NCBI GenBank assembly: GCA_947179485.1
Contig: OX359245.1
Location: forward strand, 20,447,067 to 20,511,066
Source of the DNA: Allacma fusca
Lineage: Eukaryota > Arthropoda > Collembola > Symphypleona > Sminthuridae
DNA: 64,000 nt
Direction: 5' to 3'
Shown here: positions 56,942 through 64,000 of the stretch, in pieces
Layout: each line of letters starts with the position of its first letter
How positions within the stretch are numbered: the stretch's first letter is position 1
The notes under the pieces: model-generated
What the model saw: only the letters and a program-made list of their open reading frames with translations
What the model was told of the DNA's origin: nothing
Database searches by the model: none
Made by a program: the position numbers and the translations under genes

Positions 56942-58432
56942 TTAACTGCGCTGTTCCCGAAAATGCAGTGTACACTTAAAGTCACCAACTTCGAATGGGG
57001 GCGGTGCTCCCGATTCATTCATTATATACACATGTATACTCTCAAATGAATGGGTTTTCAATGGAAGATAAGTCAGATTTTTAAATTCATGCTCAAACGT
57101 CCGACCGTTATTATATGTGAGCGGCATACATCTTAAAAGAGGTGCATAGGCATCTCCAACAAATTGATTGGCTACGACGTCGCAGTATACAAACAGAAGC
57201 TCGTTTGCAAAGTCCTTGTGGAACCTGTGACGTGCTCTAAACCTTGGAAATGGACTTGATCTGATGGCAAGTGATGTAGTAGGTATTGATTGAAATCCCA
57301 AATGAAGCTGCAGTAGCGCGGTAAAGTCATACTCATTCATTTTTGAGTTTTTGTTATACTCTAAAATCATTTTGTCGGATCTAATCTGCCAGTTAAACTG
57401 AAGTTGCTCGCTTAATACAGTCATCATTTGTTCAAATGAAGTACAGTTAACCCCGGCCTTAATAACAATTGTAGAATCTTTTTTGTTTGTGGCGATTACA
57501 TCGTCATTTACTAGATAGTACTTTATATCAATCTTATTCTTCTTCCCAATAGCATGTTTAAAATATTGTTGACTATTATTATAAAAATGGTAAGTATCAT
57601 GCGGATGGCTATCAAGCCCCAAGTTCATAAATAAATGTTTGTAAATTGTTACAGCTATAACTTCATCTTTACTTGGACTTGTATCAACATTAAAAACATT
57701 GTGTTCTACATGCGGATGTACCTTATCTTTATATATAAAAGCGTCCATAAGGCTCCTTCGTGTTGGTACTATGTAAAAAGGCGGTACCTGCCAAAGTTTA
57801 TTAACCGGGTCAACTTCCCTTCTTACTTCTATACGAACCCCATGTTGGGACGTTGCAAACAGCATTGGTGTTTTCAATATATTATGGTTACCAGTAATAA
57901 TTGTTTTATCAGTGTCTAAAATTGCTGGCGCTGCAGCAGGTTCCATCTTGATCATACCGTCCTGAAGCCCGAAAACGTTCTTTAACCGATCACTTAGTTC
58001 AAAGTCGTAAATCAATTTTTGATTGCCGCTTTCCTTTGTAATTTCAACATAGTCTCCTGCATTCAGTTTATATAAATCTCTTGTTACGGTGGATAAATAT
58101 TCCAGAAACATGTACTCTGCTGAAAAGTTTGACGGCGCGAATAACTTACACTTTACAGTATCTCCTTCAATCCATTTAACAGCGCTCAGGTCTAGTATAG
58201 AAGTTGATATTAAATCCGATTCTGCCCACCGGATTGATGCAGTACCCAACTCTTCACCCTCTCTAATAAATACATCTGTAGATGTGTATGTGCATGAACT
58301 TAATGCAACCTCATATTCTCGAGAGTCCAACTCAAGTCTTGTAGCTAACTTGTTTCGAAAATTAGTTATAGTGTTTTCAGGGTAAAAATTATAAGATGAA
58401 TCGCTAAGCAAGGTAACTGTGAATCCGGACAT
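56942..58432 (-). CDS. Second capsid protein candidate (minor/penton or PX-type jelly roll)
   Basis: 496 residues. The opening MSGFTVTLLSDSSYNFYPEN, then F...L.L.....YEVAL, is the hallmark N-terminus of a second conserved Polinton structural protein. It is strand-rich, with no catalytic motif or signal peptide. It is the first gene of a four-gene minus-strand run (this gene, core-like protein, capsid candidate, protease) with gaps of +22, +2 and -4 bases. A TATA-like TATATAAATAT lies at about 58,476-58,486 upstream (minus strand). Confidence 0.83.
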   Translation of the reverse strand: MSGFTVTLLSDSSYNFYPENTITNFRNKLATRLELDSREYEVALSSCTYTSTDVFIREGEELGTASIRWAESDLISTSILDLSAVKWIEGDTVKCKLFAPSNFSAEYMFLEYLSTVTRDLYKLNAGDYVEITKESGNQKLIYDFELSDRLKNVFGLQDGMIKMEPAAAPAILDTDKTIITGNHNILKTPMLFATSQHGVRIEVRREVDPVNKLWQVPPFYIVPTRRSLMDAFIYKDKVHPHVEHNVFNVDTSPSKDEVIAVTIYKHLFMNLGLDSHPHDTYHFYNNSQQYFKHAIGKKNKIDIKYYLVNDDVIATNKKDSTIVIKAGVNCTSFEQMMTVLSEQLQFNWQIRSDKMILEYNKNSKMNEYDFTALLQLHLGFQSIPTTSLAIRSSPFPRFRARHRFHKDFANELLFVYCDVVANQFVGDAYAPLLRCMPLTYNNGRTFEHEFKNLTYLPLKTHSFESIHVYIMNESGAPPPFEVGDFKCTLHFREQRS

Positions 58433-58475
58433 GTTGACGTTGAAGGATCGAGTGAATGATTAATAATTCAGCATA

Positions 58476-58486
58476 ATATTTATATA
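58476..58486 (-). promoter_or_regulatory. TATA box upstream of the capsid gene run
   Basis: The minus strand reads TATATAAATAT about 45-55 bases before the ATG of the 496-residue gene. It is well placed to drive the capsid, core and protease run. Confidence 0.5.
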
Positions 58487-58544
58487 CAAGAGTGAGAAAT
58501 TGTTTTTTTATTTATCAAGCTTTGTTTTACAATCAATTAAATTG

Positions 58545-60134
58545 TTAAAAAATAATCTCGTACTGAGATCCTGTGGAAAAAACACTCGCTTCTTCCATTT
58601 GACGATCTGCATCCTTCTTCATACAGCAAGAGGGAACGCACCATGGACGTTTGAAAGCTTCATCTGCATTAAACGAGCCAAAGCCGCCACAGTAAACGCA
58701 ATATGCTGTACCTCCGCTCTGTGCAACGTAATACAGCTCAGCCATAGGTTCTTCTCCATCTAATCTTCTATAATCACCATTATTTTCGTCTGTAGCAGCG
58801 GTGTCAGCATCATCTTCATAATTGTAATAACCCCAATGTGTTTTAAACGAATTTATACGGTAAGCCAAATCCATTGCAGCTGGAAATTTGGGTAAGTTCA
58901 GAATCGCTGTTTCTCTAGGAGTATCAAGATTATTTACAAGATGGTGTGGCATATGGTTTTGGTACATCGAGAAAGAAATAGCTGGATCATAGGGTAACAT
59001 GGCATTTAACCCTTTAATCCGATCAGCCCACAAAGACCTAAAATTATCAAATACTTTACAATTACACAGAAAAGTTAGATTGTATTCACATGGAAACTCT
59101 GGGCATTCATGTTCCAGCATTATCTCAGATAATTTATCCATCAGTTCATAAACAAAACGTTTTCGTGACCAATACCACCTCGCATCTTCTTCATGTTTCT
59201 TGTTAATCCTCAAATCATAGCTTTTCTTCACACGATGGTAAGCTTGATGGACAGTTTTCTGTTCTTCAACTGGTTCCTCAATCTTGGAATGAAATGTCGG
59301 TAAGTCACCGTCCCACACAAGTTTTTCTCGATAACGCTCTTTTTCAGGATCTGGAATTCGTTTCTTCAAAGCGCAAGTAGGTAGGCACCATGGGCGAGTC
59401 ATTGGATGGTGATTTCTGAAGGAGCCATAACCTCCGCAATAAACACAGTATGCAGTACCTCCAGCTTGAGCTACATAAAATTTTTGTGACATATCTTTCC
59501 CTTTGTGATCCGTATAGGGCTTTCCAGTGTAGAAATGATTATCATTCCAGTTTACGCTAAATGATTTTAGCCGGTATGCAAGATCCATGGCTTTCGGAAA
59601 TTTCGGGAGTTCTGGAACTGATAGTTGTTTAGGTGGGGATAAATGATTTAGTAGAAACTGTGGGAACATGTTACGGTAGTTCTGATAGTTGTGAGATTCG
59701 GTCTTGTGTCTTCGGAACCATCGAACTTTATTTCTCCACTCTCGTCTTAGAAATTCAAATTCTTTACAATTACAGAGTAAAGACAGTTGTAGCTGATTGA
59801 ATGGATGTTGACATACATGATAGAACATGATACTCGCCAAGTAAAGTATATGTTCATGTATTTGTCGTTTTCCAATCCAGTAGCGTTTTGCCTTAGGAAT
59901 AAGCTCCATATCAATCTTCAAATCCAAGTTTTCCTTCACTCCAGAGATTTTTTCCTCCGAATGTTCCCGCATGTGTTCGTCTTCACCCGGATAAAATTTG
60001 ACGTGTTCATGGATTTCTTCATTGTCTTCGATAAAGATAGTTTCTATTCGCGGAAATTTTGCGGGAGATGGGTCATCCAATGCCAGCTCAATTATATCAG
60101 GAGATGCTGGCGGGTTTTCAAAAATTATAGACAT
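58545..60134 (-). CDS. Protein with two BIR-like zinc modules (IAP-like), Polinton accessory
   Basis: 529 residues from the ATG at 60134. It contains a tandem duplication of about 190-200 residues. Each copy has an N-terminal part (RYWIGKRQ... or RWYWSRKRF..., LCNCKEF or LCNCKVF, LPKFPKAMDLAYR), then RLKSFSVNW or RINSFKTHW, then FYVAQAGGTAYCVYCGG or its near copy, then PWC(L/V)P(T/S)C. The R..SF..W, ...FY, C-x2-CGG and W-x-P-x-C order and spacing follow the BIR domain of inhibitor-of-apoptosis proteins. The zinc set is C230/C233/C250/C254 and C479/C482/C499/C503, so Cys stands where BIRs have His, and the last gap is 3 rather than 6. A TATA box sits upstream. The BIR relation is inferred; a novel zinc fold is the alternative. 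Confidence 0.8.
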   Translation of the reverse strand: MSIIFENPPASPDIIELALDDPSPAKFPRIETIFIEDNEEIHEHVKFYPGEDEHMREHSEEKISGVKENLDLKIDMELIPKAKRYWIGKRQIHEHILYLASIMFYHVCQHPFNQLQLSLLCNCKEFEFLRREWRNKVRWFRRHKTESHNYQNYRNMFPQFLLNHLSPPKQLSVPELPKFPKAMDLAYRLKSFSVNWNDNHFYTGKPYTDHKGKDMSQKFYVAQAGGTAYCVYCGGYGSFRNHHPMTRPWCLPTCALKKRIPDPEKERYREKLVWDGDLPTFHSKIEEPVEEQKTVHQAYHRVKKSYDLRINKKHEEDARWYWSRKRFVYELMDKLSEIMLEHECPEFPCEYNLTFLCNCKVFDNFRSLWADRIKGLNAMLPYDPAISFSMYQNHMPHHLVNNLDTPRETAILNLPKFPAAMDLAYRINSFKTHWGYYNYEDDADTAATDENNGDYRRLDGEEPMAELYYVAQSGGTAYCVYCGGFGSFNADEAFKRPWCVPSCCMKKDADRQMEEASVFSTGSQYEIIF

Positions 60135-60223
60135 TTTGAACTTAAATTTCAAGGAATTTGCTTGGTTTGTAATAACTCAAATAGAATTGTGGAGTGAATG
60201 ATGTCCTACTATACCAAAAACAA

Positions 60224-60236
60224 ACCCCATATATAG
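60224..60236 (-). promoter_or_regulatory. TATA box of the BIR-like gene
   Basis: The minus strand reads CCCCTATATATGG, about 90-100 bases before the ATG at 60134. Clear TATA-type sequence in an otherwise unmarked leader. Confidence 0.5.
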
Positions 60237-61471
60237 GGGGAAACAAACTATTTTTGTTTTCATTATCCGCTTACCGCTTTGGAGTGACCTTATTCAACCT
60301 GTAAACGTTTTTCATCAAGGTTAGCAGGTTTCGATTCTTATGTTACTACTTATATTTCAACGCATTAACTACTCTGCCACGCGATGTGGCATTAGTTACA
60401 ATGTGTTTTATTGCTGATATATACATGTACTTTCCGAGTTTCCCTACCACCCAGGTAAGGGTATACATATTACATAAATGATTCAATATAAGCCTTTTAC
60501 CTTGATACAATAGCCCGCCCTTGAACAATACAGTATAAAACTTTCCCTATCAAGGGCATAACGGGGCTTTGGGGATTAAGGTCACCTATACCTACAGCAT
60601 GGGGCGTTTCAGGCCGCATGGGCATACACGGTATACCTACTGCTATCGTATAAATTTTGAACTATTTTGAAATGTTAGCTTCCCATATTATAATGTATTG
60701 CATGAAATAATGAGTTAATAAAAAATGATTTAAATGAGGGGGAACGCGCATTATGAACAAAAACGCTTAAAGAGTGGAAATTATTAAATCCTTTTTAGAA
60801 TAATTCAAATAATCACATTTGAAACATAATTTTAATATCTTATTGTACGCACTTTGTAGAGGATGTTATTCGTTAAAACACACACAATGACAGATATTTT
60901 CTTACAATAGACAATAAGAGTGAAACAAAGTCATTTTTATGGAAACCGAAATAGCAAGTTTTACCTATTTCCTGTTGGCTCACATTGCAATGCATGGCAA
61001 GGTAATAGCAAAGTTATCTTTCAGTAAAGCTGAGGTACAAACTCCATATGGAATTGATGATTTACCTTGTTTTATTTAGTTACTGCAACACAGCTTTTGA
61101 ATTTTGTTTTGATTGAAGGAATCTTTATTTGTGACAGTGTCATTAGCAATTAACAATGACAGTGTTTTCCTTGACTGAGCAAAATGAAACTTAAATAATA
61201 GCTTTTTATAAACATTAGCAGTCTGCCCTTGATTGTACTTGAATAAGATGACACAATTAAATTGAATAAATTCACTCAATGTTTCCAATCGTTGCATCCG
61301 GAAATCGAATAAGTAATAATTGTTCAGGATATTTAACTTTAGCACATCTACTAGTATTTGAAGGTCCGCTGGTTTAGTTTAGCAGTTTGCGCAGATCTAC
61401 TTCAATTGATCCGCTTAGTAAGCAACAATAGATTTTCATGAAATGGAAGGCTACACAAATTATATTTTCTG
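60237..61471. other. Right flank of the Polinton and intergenic sequence
   Basis: No gene recognised. A less AT-rich segment at about 60,540-60,650 (CAAGGGCATAACGGGGCTTT onward) differs from its surroundings and may belong to the element's right end or an older repeat. I found no inverted match to it left of the polymerase gene. Confidence 0.4.
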
Positions 61472-63066
61472 TTAAGACGCTTCCAAGAATGTTTGCAGCT
61501 GTTCTTCGTCCACGATTTGCAATAGCCGTTCTCTCCATTCAGACTCATCCGTGCCAAACATTTCATAAGTAAAGTACGGCTTGCTCAGAAAAGGTTTCAC
61601 TACTTTAAAAATCGTCTTGGAAATATTGTTCACTTAAAACGCCAAAAACAAAACAAAATTTAATTCTAATATCAATGTTAAAACAGCAAATAAAGTAATT
61701 TAAAATTGTCTTACTGTTAATCATCATGGACAGATTAATTACAAGTGGGAAATAAGTTGACAGGTTTTTAACATTCTCGCGCCCGGTTTTAATAACTATC
61801 AACATTATTATTAAAATATAAAACTTACAAAACCTAAAAGTTTGATATATGTAGATAATTATGTATGCATGAGATAGAAAGGTTTATGCAAATTTTGCAC
61901 AGAAATGTTTGAATGTTACCATCTATGCTTGCCACTTGTAGAGCTGAAAAGTTGCTTAAATCTTGAACATTCACTACACACGATGGAGTATCCACAGTTA
62001 TCCTTTGGGATGAAATATTCTTTGCTTTGTTAAAGGCTATCATTCTGGCTTCCATTTCCAAAAATAATCTGGTCCATAGTCGCATCCATAATGGTTTGCC
62101 GTATGTGGCAATTCCCTTTTTAAGGTCCTTTTTCCCGAGAGGGTTATAGACGACTATTTAAAACCGACAAAGAAGCATAATCTTAGATTTTAAACTAAAC
62201 TAATACCAGGATTTTTTTTTGTCATGAATAAAACTTTGTCATAGATACTTACTTAATCGCCCATCTCGTGTTGTGCCCCAAATTGCCGCGTAAACGCGTC
62301 TGAATTCTTGAAATTCCTCTTCATTCAAAGACTCAATATCCATCTCCCTTCGCCATTCAACTGCCTTCGGATAAATAAATAAGCACTAAGAAACTTTCGC
62401 GGGAAATATTGTTTTCAAAATTTTTATATCTAAATTGTGGACGGTGAGCACGGACACAAAGAATCTAATTCTATCATGTGCATAATTTCATCATATTTAA
62501 ATATGTGACGTGACACATAGCTTTTTGTAAAGAGCACAAGACACTGGTCTAGTAATTATTGATTGCGAGTTTAAATAATTATTTGTTTAAAAAAATCATA
62601 TGGAACTATTAAAATTTATGATTCTGTTTCTGAAAACATTTTCTTATATGAATGATGAGGTTTCTCGAAATCGACTCTACGTTTTGGGTGTATTCAGAAA
62701 ATAAAGAGCTCTTATACCTTCTTAATCATTTCAGCTGTACTTGGAGGATCTAGCTTGTTCACTGAAATAGAAAAAATTTGTTGTACAGAAATGATCCTTA
62801 GTAGTCATTGCGCCCAGTCAAAATTACAATTAGTACTGAACCTTTTAGCCACTGTAAGAGGTATAAATCGTCGTCGAATTTTCCATCTTCAGAAATGACG
62901 TCGGGGATATTTTCTCTGAGCTGTGGAAATGAATTTTATTAACAAATAAATTGCCTAGAATTCTTAATAAGCTGTTTTAATAAAATGTAATTTTTAAAAA
63001 AGAAATTAATACCGTTTTGAGAGCGATTTCTACCGCATCTGGACCATCGTCTATATTTTGAGCCAT
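61472..63066 (-). CDS. CRAL-TRIO / SEC14-like lipid-binding protein, paralog C
   Basis: Seven exons: 63066-63013, 62920-62842, 62761-62718, 62364-62253, 62153-61920, 61795-61715 and 61632-61472, giving 254 residues. Lengths are 54, 79, 44, 112, 234, 81 and 161, so it follows paralogs A and B exon for exon. Motifs are DLYLLQWLK, AVEWRREMDIES, KKDLKKGIATYGK, VVNVQDLSNFSALQ, LSTYFPLVINLSMMIN, FKVVKPFLSK and EWRERLLQIVDEEQ. The predicted role is binding a hydrophobic ligand in the cytosol. The most diverged of the three. The exon-6 acceptor (TTGATAG) lacks a pyrimidine tract but keeps the conserved exon length. It lies on the far side of the Polinton from paralog B. Confidence 0.87.
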
Positions 63067-64000
63067 TTCGGATTGAGTACTATAGTTCTAGATGATGTGA
63101 CAATGTGGAGTAGAGTGTTCACAAGAATCTATATAGAATGTCTGGGAATTGGGACTAGTGAATGTATGTAAGTCTTCTTCATTTTGCCAACTGGTTTCTG
63201 TGGGATTATTGTTAACCCAACGATCGGTAGAAAATGCATAGAATGTTCAGAGTACAGACAAAACTTGAATTGTGTTGAAGCACATTAATTGCAGGTACAT
63301 GGACTTCTTTACTTTATTACAATCCCCAAGTACTTCTCCCAGTCAGCTGTTAGACCTCTTTAGATATACACACATATTACTTTCCTTGTGAGCAGCCAGG
63401 TGCAACTTATACCATAAGTATATGAACGGTGTTGAATACGAGAATTTCTTGCGAATTATCGAATCTGATATAATTTGAGTTGTTGCAACACAGGATTCTG
63501 CATACAGGGCTAACACATATAATTGCAGGAAGTTGTGATAGCTTTCAGTTTGCATCATCAGTTGTATCCACATGGTTAACATTTGTTCTAAAATTAAACT
63601 GAAGAATCTAGAATCTATTTAGGGTCAATTTGCCTACCGTGTTCCTTGAGACGAATGCCTCCTGTAGCCCATGTAATTACAGTAATTCATAAAATATTTG
63701 AATTACATTGATTGTTCATTTCCAGATTTCATGAAAATTGTTTCTTCGACCTAGAAATGATTTTGGTGCCATGGGGGTCACAAACCCAAAACAAAGTTGG
63801 AACGTTTTCAGGATTATTTTCGTAATTTAAAATATGCTTTGATGCTGGAAGGGAATTTCATTGGCTTTTAAGGGAGCTGTTTGACAAGTATCTACGTGGA
63901 GAATTGAGAATTGTGATAATGATTCATGAACTTTAAAAATAGAGAGCAAGGTTGACAGAAATTCAGTCTCAGAAGCGAAAGTGAAGAACACGCGAAGGAG
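63067..64000. other. Upstream region of paralog C; dispersed repeat at the edge
   Basis: No gene recognised. From about 63,943 a stretch (GAGCAAGGTTGACAGAAATT onward, about 40 bases) matches about 28,919-28,960, indicating a dispersed repeat that runs off the right edge. Confidence 0.45.

Larger units (their letters stand above)
45651..60134. mobile_element. Polinton/Maverick (adintovirus-like) element, coding extent
   Basis: Eleven to twelve densely packed genes include the full diagnostic set: protein-primed family B polymerase, A32-type ATPase, DDE integrase, adenain-like protease, two capsid protein candidates and a basic core-like protein. All are open, with no stops or frameshifts. Two genes point right at the left end (polymerase, ATPase), then three left, two right, and five left. 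Flanking genes are CRAL-TRIO paralogs, so it is integrated in the chromosome. The coordinates are the coding limits only. Terminal inverted repeats, normally hundreds of bases in this group, and the 6-bp target duplication were not found by eye. Confidence 0.93.

Noticed and set aside
57635-57919. Plus-strand frame opposite the second capsid gene
   Set aside because: Antisense shadow of the 496-residue capsid-type gene. No start context or family features.
58545-60134. LxCxE retinoblastoma-binding motif in the BIR-like protein (LLCNCKEF)
   Set aside because: The cysteine-rich LCNCKE string does not have the L-x-C-x-E spacing in either copy.
43409-61471. Terminal inverted repeats of the Polinton
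   Set aside because: I compared AT-rich and GC-shifted stretches on both sides by eye and found no convincing inverted match, so none is reported.
63343-63582. 79-codon minus-strand frame
   Set aside because: Isolated, with no splice support, no recognisable motif and composition typical of random AT-rich sequence.
1-64000. tRNA, rRNA or CRISPR arrays
   Set aside because: No cloverleaf with intact A and B boxes, no rRNA-like conserved block and no spaced direct-repeat array was seen. The tandem repeats present are contiguous or coding.

Overview
The window is nuclear DNA from an animal: AT-rich, gene-sparse, with short GT-AG introns, poly(A) signals and many degraded transposons. The gene set (carotenoid oxygenase, CCP110, two MTH1-type Nudix genes, SEC14/CRAL-TRIO paralogs, a glycine-rich secreted repeat protein) fits an arthropod. 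A springtail or insect is plausible, but that is a guess from style, not from a marker. All host genes except two are on the minus strand and are split into small exons. I rebuilt them by joining splice sites whose phases agree.

Layout. 1-5,982: a NinaB/BCO-type carotenoid cleavage oxygenase, cut by the left edge. 7.98-9.96 kb: a possible small two-exon gene. 11.77-13.28 kb (+): an intronless secreted protein faintly like arthropod F/Env ectodomains. 14.08-16.92 kb: CCP110. 19.6-23.7 kb: two MTH1-like genes flanking a plus-strand gene for a glycine-rich protein made of 108-bp repeats. 25.0-25.8 kb: a foldback palindrome with a 105-bp MITE nested in one arm. 26.6-28.4, 41.3-43.4 and 61.5-63.1 kb: three CRAL-TRIO paralogs with almost identical exon lengths. 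Two mobile-element blocks split this array.

First block (31,386-40,058): an outer element with 18-bp terminal inverted repeats, itself invaded by a 7.66-kb element with CCCAATAAACAC ends. The inner element carries a decayed CACTA/EnSpm-like (DUF4218-type) transposase. Just upstream is a 617-bp hAT MITE with a perfect 8-bp target duplication.

Second block (about 45.6-60.2 kb): a Polinton/Maverick (adintovirus-like) element with every diagnostic gene open: protein-primed DNA polymerase B, A32-type packaging ATPase, retroviral-type integrase, adenain-type protease, two jelly-roll capsid candidates and a basic core-like protein. It also carries three accessory genes. One is a protein with four regularly spaced DLS motifs, one an exact PxDLSxK CtBP-docking site. 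One is a protein with a duplicated zinc module that aligns to BIR (IAP) domains but has His replaced by Cys. One is a spliced cysteine-rich protein. The last two minus-strand groups suggest viral-style host manipulation (transcription co-repressor recruitment, apoptosis control) inside an animal transposon. This is the most interesting system in the window. I could not find the element's terminal inverted repeats or target duplication.
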